A stretch of DNA of 64,000 nt from Prevotella sp. (GTDB lineage: Bacteria > Bacteroidota > Bacteroidia > Bacteroidales > Bacteroidaceae): the NCBI GenBank assembly GCA_022511065.1, contig JAFLSG010000002.1, forward strand, positions 1 to 64,000, read 5' to 3'. Below are positions 29,048 to 38,089 of the stretch, piece after piece. Position 1 is the stretch's first letter; every line of letters starts with the position of its first letter. A program made the translations under genes and the position numbers. A model generated the notes under the pieces. It did not search any database, was not told the DNA's origin, and worked only from the letters and a program-made list of their open reading frames with translations.

Positions 29048-30211
29048 TTATTCAATCTCTAGCCCAAATGTTTTTATCAAATTGTTTAGGACACAATTGT
29101 TTTTTAATTCTGCCATAATTTGCTCTTTGCTTTGTGGTTGGTCAGATGAAAAATGTACCATTGATTTATATTCATCTGGTAAGCATTCGGCAATAGTCAT
29201 GCGAAACATATTCCAACATTGAGAGTCGTCATACAGTTCTGCTTCATAAATATTTCGAATGACTTTTTTCTGTACCAAATCATCCCACACCGCATAATCT
29301 ATTAGTTCTTCAGCTAATCCTAACCTTCCCATGCACCAAAGAATTCGAGTCACCACATCGAAGTGTTTTGTAGATAAGTTGTCGTCCTTTGAATAGTACC
29401 ATGGTAATTGATTGACAGACGGGGCATCTTCCAATAGCAACCGTCCGTCAATTTTCTTTATGGGACTTGTTTGTTGGTAGTTAATATATCTCACAATTTG
29501 CTCATATAATATCTGGGTAGCCATTCCTTTTTCGCATTGACTGTTTGACAGCGCCAAAATAAATAGATATTCCACATCAGCACTTTCATCAAATAAAGAT
29601 GAAAATTTGCTTTTATCTATATGGAATAAAGGGTGATGTATTAGCTTGATACAAAGATGTGTGTAATTACTTTCTGAATCCAAGAATTTTAGATTTTCAT
29701 ACACATATTCCATTGGAAAATGCTTAATGATTACTAACTGGCAATCTTTTTCGTGATACAATTCCCATAGATATTTTACATCTTCATGAAAATATTTATC
29801 CCAATGCTTTCGTAAATACCAAAATGTTCTAATCCTATCACCTCTGCAACCATATAGGAATGCTTTCAGAATCTGTTTTTGAACATTATAAGGCTGTGTT
29901 TCAAACCTTTTCTTCAATTCTTTCCGAGCATAGATGACACGACCACTTTTTCTATTCGTGTATAGTCGCAATAGTGCAGAAATCGATTCCGTTTTGTGAG
30001 GGAGATATTTCTTTAGAGCTTTATCTATTTCCTTACGTAAATCATTCTCTATTTTCCATTTTGAGCTTCCTTGTTTAAGTTCTTTGTTCAATAACTTTAG
30101 TTCATCTTCATTCAAAGTATGCACCAAAGCCCTTAAAACACTTCTCTCACTAAAATACCTCTGAACTGATGGTTTCCAATAGTTTGAAAGTATGTATTCC
30201 AATGCACGCAT
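29048..30211 (-). CDS. hypothetical helical protein (387 aa)
   Basis: Long ORF in the AT-rich operon; no recognised family. Confidence 0.8.
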   Translation of the reverse strand: MRALEYILSNYWKPSVQRYFSERSVLRALVHTLNEDELKLLNKELKQGSSKWKIENDLRKEIDKALKKYLPHKTESISALLRLYTNRKSGRVIYARKELKKRFETQPYNVQKQILKAFLYGCRGDRIRTFWYLRKHWDKYFHEDVKYLWELYHEKDCQLVIIKHFPMEYVYENLKFLDSESNYTHLCIKLIHHPLFHIDKSKFSSLFDESADVEYLFILALSNSQCEKGMATQILYEQIVRYINYQQTSPIKKIDGRLLLEDAPSVNQLPWYYSKDDNLSTKHFDVVTRILWCMGRLGLAEELIDYAVWDDLVQKKVIRNIYEAELYDDSQCWNMFRMTIAECLPDEYKSMVHFSSDQPQSKEQIMAELKNNCVLNNLIKTFGLEIE

Positions 30212-30239
30212 GTGTTTCCTTGTTATTGGTTACTTATTT

Positions 30240-31160
30240 TTAATTCGAATTAACAATCTCGTCTTCTATTATCAAATCAAACGCATCAATAAGAGAATCT
30301 ATCTTACCCCCACTTGATTTCCTAATCTCATCCTGTGTTTTTTCTGTATTGTTTCTTAAATACAGATGTTTCTTTGGCAACAAGTATTTTCGTTTCTTAT
30401 TCCCACCTTTTTGTTTCAGGATCTCAACTCCTATGGTATCATGCAAATCTTGTCCTCGCTCATCACAACAAATATCAAATTGTTCGTAGTTGGTTAGACC
30501 GATAACAACATCTTCCCCACGAACATCATTTTGAAACAAATCACATAATGCAGGCTTTACTCTGTCTATCCCTTCACGCCAAGACCATGTGCAAGAGGTT
30601 GCAACCATAGGAATATTTAATTTCATGACAAGACTTTTCCATGATGTTAATATGACCTCATGCTTTTCAGAATACACAGGAACGATTTCATCAATAAAGA
30701 GTATTTGAATACCATTTGATGTAATCAACTCTTTAAGTCTATTTAGGAAATTCCCATCCCGACTTTCTATATTGACAACGTATAAGGGTGCTTCTTTCAA
30801 CAATTTAAAGTAATCTTTAATTGCATTCTGATATTCCTTCTTATCTAAAAGTGTATTGATATTATTAGTTTCTATTCCACAATAATATGCTGCCATACAC
30901 GAGAGAAAAATCCTTTTTGACATATTGCTTAAAACAAGTAGTGTCGGGATATGCAAATTAACTGCAATATGATTTATCTGCGAGATAACAAATGCAGACT
31001 TTCCACTATTCTCTGCTCCGCATATTGTTGTCATTGACCCCGGGTAATATCCGCCAATTGCCTTATCTAAAAACTGAAATCCTGTAGAAATTGGTTCTGC
31101 TTTTAGCCTAACAGCTCCTTTTATTACATCACTAATATGTTCCATTGCAGATTTCATCAA
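30240..31160 (-). CDS. orphan DnaB C-terminal / RadA-like P-loop ATPase
   Basis: ISTGFQFLDKAIGGYYPGSMTTICGAENSGKSAFVISQI (Walker A), GIQILFIDEIVPVY (Walker B); no DnaB N-terminal domain. Confidence 0.75.
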   Translation of the reverse strand: MMKSAMEHISDVIKGAVRLKAEPISTGFQFLDKAIGGYYPGSMTTICGAENSGKSAFVISQINHIAVNLHIPTLLVLSNMSKRIFLSCMAAYYCGIETNNINTLLDKKEYQNAIKDYFKLLKEAPLYVVNIESRDGNFLNRLKELITSNGIQILFIDEIVPVYSEKHEVILTSWKSLVMKLNIPMVATSCTWSWREGIDRVKPALCDLFQNDVRGEDVVIGLTNYEQFDICCDERGQDLHDTIGVEILKQKGGNKKRKYLLPKKHLYLRNNTEKTQDEIRKSSGGKIDSLIDAFDLIIEDEIVNSN

Positions 31161-31197
31161 AAGGTTTCTTGTTCATCATTTGTATTACACAACTTCT

Positions 31198-31587
31198 TTA
31201 TGGGCGCAGTTTATCCTTAATATCAAGAGATAAAAGGTGGCTTACATCGTTGTAGGCTTGATTGCCTTCCATAATGCCATCGATATATACTTGCTGCCGT
31301 TCTGATAATTGGTTTGTCTCTTTCACAATTTTAGATGTAGCAATCATGATTGCTTCATTAAGAGTTATCCGCCCCAACATTTGATAATCGGGAATGGAAA
31401 TCTTTGCATACAAGGACCAATTCCATTTTTCAAGAGAATCTGCAACCCCAAATTTATAAATCCAAGCAGCTTTATATAGACAATCTATGTCATAATTCAA
31501 TTGATAAAGACGTAAATTGTCTAATATCTCCTTCAATGACTTCGCCAATCGATTAAAGGCAAAACCAGCTTTTAATACTCGTAACAT
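31198..31587 (-). CDS. hypothetical protein (129 aa)
   Basis: ORF spaced 37 bp from the ATPase gene, same strand. Confidence 0.7.
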   Translation of the reverse strand: MLRVLKAGFAFNRLAKSLKEILDNLRLYQLNYDIDCLYKAAWIYKFGVADSLEKWNWSLYAKISIPDYQMLGRITLNEAIMIATSKIVKETNQLSERQQVYIDGIMEGNQAYNDVSHLLSLDIKDKLRP

Positions 31588-31588
31588 A

Positions 31589-31990
31589 TTATTGGTATCT
31601 TTCCATTAATGATTGCATCTTTTTATTTATATCATCATTCATTTTCATGAGCATGTGCTCTTGATTCATTGATTCTGGAAACTGCCATTCCATATTTATG
31701 TTACCCAACAAAGGATTGTTACTTACTTTCATTTGGATAGTAACCGTCCCAAAAGTAGCTTGTATATTAAATATCTGTGAGCCGGCAACGCCAGAAATGC
31801 CAACGGAAACGAAAGTATTAGTTTCTTGAAATATTTTATTTCTTGGGTCTGCTGCTAAGAGTGAATCAACAAGAACCTTGTATTTCTTACGCACACCTCC
31901 TTCTGATTTCATTTTGTCAGACTGTTGCATGCTGTCAAATAGGAATTTGCCAACAATCAAAATGATGACAAGAATTATAAATGTAACCAT
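31589..31990 (-). CDS. single-TM N-terminally anchored hypothetical protein
   Basis: MVTFIILVIILIVGKFLFDSMQQSDK...; 1-bp spacing to the next gene. Confidence 0.7.
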   Translation of the reverse strand: MVTFIILVIILIVGKFLFDSMQQSDKMKSEGGVRKKYKVLVDSLLAADPRNKIFQETNTFVSVGISGVAGSQIFNIQATFGTVTIQMKVSNNPLLGNINMEWQFPESMNQEHMLMKMNDDINKKMQSLMERYQ

Positions 31991-31992
31991 CT

Positions 31993-32358
31993 TTAGTTTA
32001 CTTTCCCTATTTCATAAATAATATGATTTGGCATCTCGTCTCGCTTAAAGTGCCACTCTTTCACTACGGAAGAATAGCGCACGAATGCAATTGCTACACC
32101 ATCGCTGAAATTGCTAATGGCATAGTATTCGTTTCCGTCTTTTAAGCCTATCTTAATCATATCCGCCCGTTCGAATAGTATTTGATAATTTGGCTTGTTC
32201 TCAACAAATGTAATAACATCTTGATAATGCTCTCTTAAAAAGTTGGCACGTCCAGGGGTGGATAGTGCTTTCTTTTCATGTTCATCTATTTTATTAAAGA
32301 TAAAGTTCTTAATACAAAGAAGTATAATGGCTGCAATAATTAATATAATCCAATTCAT
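31993..32358 (-). CDS. single-TM N-terminally anchored hypothetical protein
   Basis: MNWIILIIAAIILLCIKNFIFNKIDEHEKK...; 2-bp spacing to the next gene. Confidence 0.7.
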   Translation of the reverse strand: MNWIILIIAAIILLCIKNFIFNKIDEHEKKALSTPGRANFLREHYQDVITFVENKPNYQILFERADMIKIGLKDGNEYYAISNFSDGVAIAFVRYSSVVKEWHFKRDEMPNHIIYEIGKVN

Positions 32359-32384
32359 AATAGTGACTCTTCTATATATAGTTT

Positions 32385-32813
32385 TTAAAACAAATTCTTA
32401 ACGAGATACCAGGGAAAGAGCAATAATGCTATAATGCACCCACTGGATGAATGTCTCCTCATTCCACCACGAGTGTTTACACAATTCTGACAAATCTGAA
32501 AATGATAATCAGGGTCATAACCACTGGTAAATCTTCCAGGATTCCCATAAATAGAAGCACCGCACATCGGACATCTACCATTGTTCAATAAACCGAGTTT
32601 TTTAAGATACGATATTGCACAACTGTCTTCTATTGTTCCTAAAACAAATAATTTAGGCTCATTTCCAGCTGAATACTGACCTGTTTTTGTCCATCGGCCT
32701 ACTTCTTTATTAAATTCTTTGGCCTTAAAGCCCCCATCATTTAATTCTTTAGCCATGACTTCATTCCATTGTTGCCATGACATCTTTCCAATTTCTTCTG
32801 TTGTGTACTTCAT
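32385..32813 (-). CDS. Zn-ribbon-containing hypothetical protein with C-terminal hydrophobic segment
   Basis: CPMCGASIYGNPGRFTSGYDPDYHFQICQNC paired CxxC motifs; C-terminal IIALLLFPWYLVKNLF. Confidence 0.75.
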   Translation of the reverse strand: MKYTTEEIGKMSWQQWNEVMAKELNDGGFKAKEFNKEVGRWTKTGQYSAGNEPKLFVLGTIEDSCAISYLKKLGLLNNGRCPMCGASIYGNPGRFTSGYDPDYHFQICQNCVNTRGGMRRHSSSGCIIALLLFPWYLVKNLF

Positions 32814-32852
32814 ACTAATACTAATTTAAAATGTAATTTTTAGAAAGTTCTA

Positions 32853-33518
32853 TTAGTACCCCATAACCTTATCAACGATTTCATTAGAAAAACTTATTCT
32901 TAAGATATTGGGAGTATCGTCGTTCATTGCATTAAAAGTCCAATTCTTGCCGTTATTGGATGATACAGCCAACGTAAGATCTGGTGTAGTGTGAAGTTGG
33001 AGATTATCATTGACCATATTGGAAACAATCTCAAAGACATAAAAAATATTTTCTCCATACGTTACTTTTCTGATAAGTCGGCTAACCACAATGTTTATTT
33101 CTATGCCGTGATTTTCAAAGCGTTTTACTTGCTCAATTGCATGCATGGAAAACTCCTCAAACAGTTTACGCATAACTCCATCATTACTTTCGCCGGGATA
33201 ATATTCCTTGAAATACTTTGCTGCATCTGGGTATTGATAGTGAATGGCATTGTCTATGTCACCCCGTAAAAGAGCCAGATTATACGACCGAAACTGACTG
33301 AGCATGTTCTCTTCTTCTTTGTTATGTCCCTTACATTCCATAACTTTCCCCAAAGTAAAACCATCAGGAATCTTTTTGTCAGTTATGCACTCAATGACCT
33401 GTATAGAGTCGTTGAACTCCTCTACCATTACATCTGACTTCGTGTTTGCATTCCCACATCCAATGAGAAAAGGGAAGAGAATCGCCCAAATAAAGGCAAA
33501 GCATTTTACTGTTTTCAT
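32853..33518 (-). CDS. putative lipoprotein
   Basis: MKTVKCFAFIWAILFPFLIGCGNANTK signal II peptide; internal ATG preferred over the ORF start at 33545. Confidence 0.75.
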   Translation of the reverse strand: MKTVKCFAFIWAILFPFLIGCGNANTKSDVMVEEFNDSIQVIECITDKKIPDGFTLGKVMECKGHNKEEENMLSQFRSYNLALLRGDIDNAIHYQYPDAAKYFKEYYPGESNDGVMRKLFEEFSMHAIEQVKRFENHGIEINIVVSRLIRKVTYGENIFYVFEIVSNMVNDNLQLHTTPDLTLAVSSNNGKNWTFNAMNDDTPNILRISFSNEIVDKVMGY

Positions 33519-33589
33519 ATTCTGTTGGTTATTACTTCGCTTCATTTTAATGGTGAGTAAGCACCAACTTATACAAAGAAAGCGCAGAC

Positions 33590-33757
33590 CCTAATCCATA
33601 CTCCTCTCAGGCCTTGCACTGCCTCATACATCCTATGGAAGGAACCTACGCTGTTGCGTATGCTCCACGGATGTATGAAATGCTCTTAATTCTTTTTCGA
33701 GGTGCAAGTTCGAGAGGAATCTGAGCAAATAAAATGTTTGTGCCCTATGAAAGGAAC
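33590..33757 (-). ncRNA. Highly structured RNA (6S-like long hairpin with central bubble, or long structured 5' leader)
   Basis: Nested stems cctctc/gagagg (33603-08/33712-17), cttgcac/gtgcaag (33613-19/33702-08), catacatcc/ggatgtatg (33625-33/33669-77), tacgc/gcgta (33647-51/33656-60); minus-strand promoter TTTG-N19-TAATTTTG directly upstream. Confidence 0.6.
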
Positions 33758-33763
33758 ACGATG

Positions 33764-33794
33764 CAAAATTACGAAAAAATATTGTATCACCAAA
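33764..33794 (-). promoter_or_regulatory. Bacteroidetes-type promoter TTTG-N19-TAATTTTG
   Basis: Minus strand: TTTG (33794-33791), 19-nt spacer, TAATTTTG (33771-33764). Confidence 0.8.
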
Positions 33795-33853
33795 TTTTCA
33801 TCAATTTTTTCATGTCGTGGTATTAACTTTTTATGGGGGCTATGTCATTTTAA

Positions 33854-33995
33854 GTTTGACTTGCTATTATATTCTGCGTGACCTACAGTCATTTTTCGTC
33901 CGACTTGCAGTCATATTTCAGTGAAAAATGATAGCAAGTCAAACAAAAAATAGCTTAAAGTCAAATGAAAAATGGCTGCAAGTCAAAGAGAAAAT
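33854..33995. repeat. Cluster of inverted/direct gacttgcagtcatttttc-like repeats
   Basis: gtttgacttgctat (33854-67) is the exact reverse complement of atagcaagtcaaac (33931-44); further degenerate copies include gacttgcagtcat, atggctgcaagtcaaa and cagtcatttttc. Confidence 0.85.
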
Positions 33996-34000
33996 GACCC

Positions 34001-34025
34001 TATGCGCGTGCGTATGTGCGCGTGT
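34001..34025. other. 25-nt perfectly alternating purine/pyrimidine tract (Z-DNA-prone)
   Basis: tatgcgcgtgcgtatgtgcgcgtgt. Confidence 0.85.
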
Positions 34026-34251
34026 TCATTTATTATTTATATGCAGAGGCAAGGAAATATGTCCATGAGCCGTCAATGGAATGGGGGAGTTAAGGATTTG
34101 AATTAGAAACCCTAAGGATTTGACTTATGCTATTGCAGGGGTGATTTTTTCTTTGTACCTTTGTATCACCAAAGATAAATTTTGGTTTATATATTTTTTA
34201 GACTTAATAACTTTAGGTGTGCTATGCCCGCCTTTATTACTAAATTAAACT

Positions 34252-34788
34252 ATGATACACAATGGTAAAAAAACGATGAGATTAAAGGACATCGTCAGGT
34301 ATGACGATGTGGAGACGGGACGGTTGGAGCTGATTGTCGGGAGTGTGACTCACTGTTGGAAGGTGGTGTGGCTTTCCAACTTGCGCTGCAACATTCGTGG
34401 CAGGAGCTGCCTTCCGTATGGAGAATTGCCACTCTCCATCCGTTCCAACGAGCAGTGGATTGACTGCCCGATGCTTCGCTTCAACAGCCGAATCTGTATG
34501 TGGCTTATTCCTTTGAATACTTCAAAGTGGACGGATTTCGGCTTGGATATGTATTTGTGTGACGATGGCGATGAGCTTGCCCCGCTTTCCACGGAGGAGT
34601 ATAAGCAGTTCGTGGAGTGTGTGCGCAGCAATCGCGTCACAGGTATTTCAGTCGAGCCTTTCCGCCAGACGGTTTCAAGCGACTACTTGAATCACGAAGG
34701 CGGGGAAAGTTTCGATGCAGAACTCTCAATGAATCTTCAGTCATTGAAGAAAATGATTAAGAAAATGATTGAGGAGGAGTCTATTTAA
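34252..34788 (+). CDS. hypothetical protein (178 aa; start may be 34276)
   Basis: ORF upstream of two HU-like genes. Confidence 0.65.
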   Translation: MIHNGKKTMRLKDIVRYDDVETGRLELIVGSVTHCWKVVWLSNLRCNIRGRSCLPYGELPLSIRSNEQWIDCPMLRFNSRICMWLIPLNTSKWTDFGLDMYLCDDGDELAPLSTEEYKQFVECVRSNRVTGISVEPFRQTVSSDYLNHEGGESFDAELSMNLQSLKKMIKKMIEEESI

Positions 34789-34816
34789 TATTGGTATTTT
34801 TTAATCACTTAAAATT

Positions 34817-35299
34817 ATGTCTAAAATTACAATTAATGTTATGCAGAACAATAACCAGTATTCTTCTGCATACAAAAAGTTTTATGGAAGAGTTCAGCAT
34901 GGCGAGACGATTAGTTCGAAGACACTATGCGCCCATGCAGCGAAGGACTCGGGTATAGAGGAGTCTTCAATCTCCTTGGTGTTTGATGCTTTCCTAAAGC
35001 AGTTTGAGGAGCAGCTTTGCGGAGGTCACCCCATCAAAGTGGACAATCTCGGGACATTCAAAGTTGGCATCCATTCCAGTGGCATCGGAGTAAACGACGT
35101 GAAGAAATCGCACCCAGAGTTTGACCCAGAGAAGGATGATATACAAAAGTATGTGTCCGCCAAACAAGTGAAGAGTGCACACCTGCTCTTCACGCCCTGC
35201 GAGGAGATTAAGGAGCTGCTTCGTGCGGTGAAGTTTGAGACCGACAAGTCGCATTGGGAGCAAGCAACAAAGGATGAAGAAGAGGAGGATATACCATGA
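34817..35299 (+). CDS. HU-like DNA-binding protein
   Basis: SSAYKKFYGRVQHGETISSKTLCAHAAKDSGIEESSISLVFDAFLKQFEEQLCGGHPIKVDNLGTFKVGIHSSG. Confidence 0.85.
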   Translation: MSKITINVMQNNNQYSSAYKKFYGRVQHGETISSKTLCAHAAKDSGIEESSISLVFDAFLKQFEEQLCGGHPIKVDNLGTFKVGIHSSGIGVNDVKKSHPEFDPEKDDIQKYVSAKQVKSAHLLFTPCEEIKELLRAVKFETDKSHWEQATKDEEEEDIP

Positions 35300-35327
35300 A
35301 TGTTAATTTATTAAATAATAAAAAAGT

Positions 35328-35741
35328 ATGGATAGTAGAATTCGTGTAACCCCGTGGCAGAATCAGAATGATTTTACCACAGCATTCGGGAAGTGGTTTG
35401 TAAAGGTGCTCTACGACAAACCCTTCGACATGACGGAGTTGGTAGCCCATATCGCAAAGGATTCGGGCGTGGAGAGAGGCATGGTGACAGCTTGCCTACA
35501 AGCCATCATCAAGCAGATTGGGGAGTTGCTGTGCAACGGGCATCCCATCCGCGTGCCCCATCTCGGATTACTGAAGTTGGGCGTGGCGTCTGCCGGTGCG
35601 CAGACTTTGGAGGAGTTCAATGCAAGGATTCACATCAAGAACCTCTATGTAAACCTTGTTCCGGACAAGGAAATCAAGAAGGCGATTGCGAATGTGAACT
35701 TTGTGAAGTACATTCCGAAGAGGAGGATACGCATAGAGTGA
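35328..35741 (+). CDS. HU-like DNA-binding protein
   Basis: TTAFGKWFVKVLYDKPFDMTELVAHIAKDSGVERGMVTACLQAIIKQIGELLCNGHPIRVPHLGLLKLGVASAG. Confidence 0.85.
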   Translation: MDSRIRVTPWQNQNDFTTAFGKWFVKVLYDKPFDMTELVAHIAKDSGVERGMVTACLQAIIKQIGELLCNGHPIRVPHLGLLKLGVASAGAQTLEEFNARIHIKNLYVNLVPDKEIKKAIANVNFVKYIPKRRIRIE

Positions 35742-35756
35742 TGATCACTGCATTCA

Positions 35757-35786
35757 AAAAGAGGGGAGTTTTCACTCCCCTCTTTT
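35757..35786. terminator. Bidirectional terminator between convergent genes
   Basis: aaaagaggggag ttttca ctcccctctttt, 12-bp perfect stem with A/T flanks. Confidence 0.9.
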
Positions 35787-35803
35787 CTTTCTGTTCGGTA
35801 GAT

Positions 35804-36301
35804 TTATTTCTTGTTCTTCTGCTTTTTATTCTTCTTTGCTTTCTTGTCGTTCCTGGTAGCCTTCGGCTTTTCTACCTCTCCACCGCCCATGTTCACAGCC
35901 TTGAAACGGAAGTCGGCATCGGTGAGATTACGGACATCGTACTTACCGGCATTCTTCACCGTATATTGGCGCTTCATCTTCAGGTATTTCTTTTCCACAT
36001 CCTGGCGCTTCAAGGAACTGATAACTACGCAGGTGCGATGCGGCTGGTCAAGCTTTTGAGAGAAATAGTCGCGCAGCTGATACGAATAGTTGCTTCGTCC
36101 GAGTAAGAAACCGTTCTTGGGATCTACCCATACGCTGTCCATCTCCTGAATACCTGTGAAATAAACCGTAGAGTCATTGAACGACGCGGCAAAGCCGAAT
36201 ATGTACGCCTTGGGCGCTAACAGGGACTTTGCAGATACAGATTGGCTGGCGGCACAAGCCGCCAGCGCAATCGCGAGTGTAATGTTTCTGATAAACTTCA
36301 T
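35804..36301 (-). CDS. secreted hypothetical protein with Lys-rich C-terminus
   Basis: MKFIRNITLAIALAACAASQSVSAK signal peptide; ends KKAKKNKKQKNKK. Confidence 0.8.
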   Translation of the reverse strand: MKFIRNITLAIALAACAASQSVSAKSLLAPKAYIFGFAASFNDSTVYFTGIQEMDSVWVDPKNGFLLGRSNYSYQLRDYFSQKLDQPHRTCVVISSLKRQDVEKKYLKMKRQYTVKNAGKYDVRNLTDADFRFKAVNMGGGEVEKPKATRNDKKAKKNKKQKNKK

Positions 36302-36318
36302 TATTCCGAAATGTTTGA

Positions 36319-37815
36319 TTAGTCATTCTCCAAAGGAACGGCGAAATAGCCCTTCTTGCCGGTGGGATAGATTCCCTGAATGTAGAGCACAGGCTCCTTA
36401 CTGGTAGAGGCTTCTTTCACGACGGACTGCAAGTCTTCAATGGACTTGATGATTTGGTCGTTGGCTTTCTGGATGATGAAGCCCTTGGGGATGCCGGCAT
36501 CCTTCAGTTTACCACCGTTAATCTTGAGCACCTCAAGACCGTAGCCGATGTTCAGCTGTTCTTTCTGTGCATCGGTGATGGCACGGAAGTTGGCACCGAG
36601 TACATCGAGGTCTGCATTCTTGACAACCTTTGTGTTGCCCTGCTCGTTCTTCAGCGTAGCCGAAACGGTGTGGCTCTTCTTGTTGCGCAGGTAAGTGATG
36701 CTTACTTTATCACCGGGGCGCTTCTTGGCAAGGATTCCTTGCAGCTCACCGAACTTGGTAACCTTTTGGCCGTCCACGGCGGTAATCACGTCACCCTCTT
36801 TCAAGCCGGCAGCCTCTGCGGCACCATCCTCTATGACCTTTGCCACATAGATGCCCTCCATCGTGCCGAGGTCAATCTCCTTATCTTTCTCCTTCTCGGC
36901 ATCCACATAGTTCTTCACATCAGTACCTTGAATGCCGATGATGGCACGCTGTACGTTACCATACTGCTTCAGATCATCAACCACCTTATTCATAATGGTG
37001 GTGGGGATAGCGAAGCCATAGCCGATGTTAGTGCCCGTCTGCGAGTAGAGCATCGCATTGATACCTACCAATTCGCCGCGGGTATTGACCAATGCACCGC
37101 CGGAGTTGCCTTGGTTGATGGCTGCGTCGGTCTGGATGAATGACTCTACACCGTTAGCACCAAGTGTGCGGGCTTTGGCGGAGATGATGCCAGCCGTCAC
37201 GGTGTTGTTCAGTCCGAGGGGATTACCCACAGCGAGCACCCATTCGCCGACCTTCACATCATCGCTGTTGGCAATGGTGATGGCAGGCAGATTCTTGCCG
37301 TCAATCTTAATCAGCGCAAGGTCGGTTGTCTTGTCCGTTCCGATGATGCGTGCAGAATACTCCTTGTTGTCTGTCAGGCTGACAGTCAGCTCGTCAGCAC
37401 CATCCACCACGTGGTTGTTTGTCACGATGTAGCCATCGGCGGAGATAATCACGCCCGAGCCTGCCGCAGCACGCTTCGGAGTCTGCACCTGGCGCTGACG
37501 CTTACCATTGTTACCCTGTCCGCGTCCGAAGAAACCACCGAATGGGTCGCTGAAAAACTCCTCAAACGGGTCAGAATACTCAATCGTCTGCACTTTGGAG
37601 TTCTGCACGGATTTGATATAGACCACTGAAGGCAGAGATTTCTCGGCTGCGTAAGTCAGATCAACGGGCTGTCCTGCGGGGGCGGAAGTCGTCACTACGG
37701 GGGTAGGAGTGGGAGCCGCATTGGTCTTGTTGAATGCCACTACGGAGAGTGTCAAGGCAACTGCGCACACGGCGGGAGTTGCCACGTTTACAATCTTTTT
37801 CATATTCTCAGTCAT
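36319..37815 (-). CDS. Do/HtrA-family periplasmic serine protease
   Basis: AGSGVIISADGYIVTNNHVVDGADE, TDLALIKID, NQGNSGGALVN (catalytic Ser), PDZ segments. Confidence 0.95.
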   Translation of the reverse strand: MTENMKKIVNVATPAVCAVALTLSVVAFNKTNAAPTPTPVVTTSAPAGQPVDLTYAAEKSLPSVVYIKSVQNSKVQTIEYSDPFEEFFSDPFGGFFGRGQGNNGKRQRQVQTPKRAAAGSGVIISADGYIVTNNHVVDGADELTVSLTDNKEYSARIIGTDKTTDLALIKIDGKNLPAITIANSDDVKVGEWVLAVGNPLGLNNTVTAGIISAKARTLGANGVESFIQTDAAINQGNSGGALVNTRGELVGINAMLYSQTGTNIGYGFAIPTTIMNKVVDDLKQYGNVQRAIIGIQGTDVKNYVDAEKEKDKEIDLGTMEGIYVAKVIEDGAAEAAGLKEGDVITAVDGQKVTKFGELQGILAKKRPGDKVSITYLRNKKSHTVSATLKNEQGNTKVVKNADLDVLGANFRAITDAQKEQLNIGYGLEVLKINGGKLKDAGIPKGFIIQKANDQIIKSIEDLQSVVKEASTSKEPVLYIQGIYPTGKKGYFAVPLEND

Positions 37816-38089
37816 TTTGTTATAGTTTATGTTCAACTTATGCAACTTGTCTGTTGCGTTAACTCACTCGAGTTTTCTTGTGCAAATATAAGGGCAATTT
37901 CTCGGATACTGACAAATTGTCGTGAATATTTGTCCCAATTTAACAATTTCGGCAACACGCTTAACGGCTCTTTGCGATTGGCACTTAAAATCTTAAAATG
38001 CTGACAAATTTAACATTTCCCTCTGTCACACGGATATTTTCACGCCTTGTTTCTTCATTCTTGATTTTTCTGCTTACCTTTGCATCCAC

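Noticed and set aside
30240-31160. Phage/plasmid replicative helicase (DnaB)
   Set aside because: N-terminal DnaB domain is absent and the neighbours are membrane/lipoprotein genes rather than replication genes.
33590-33757. tmRNA or SRP RNA
   Set aside because: No tRNA-like TPsiC arm, no tag-peptide frame and no SRP Alu/S-domain motif; the long rod with bubble fits 6S-like or leader RNA better.
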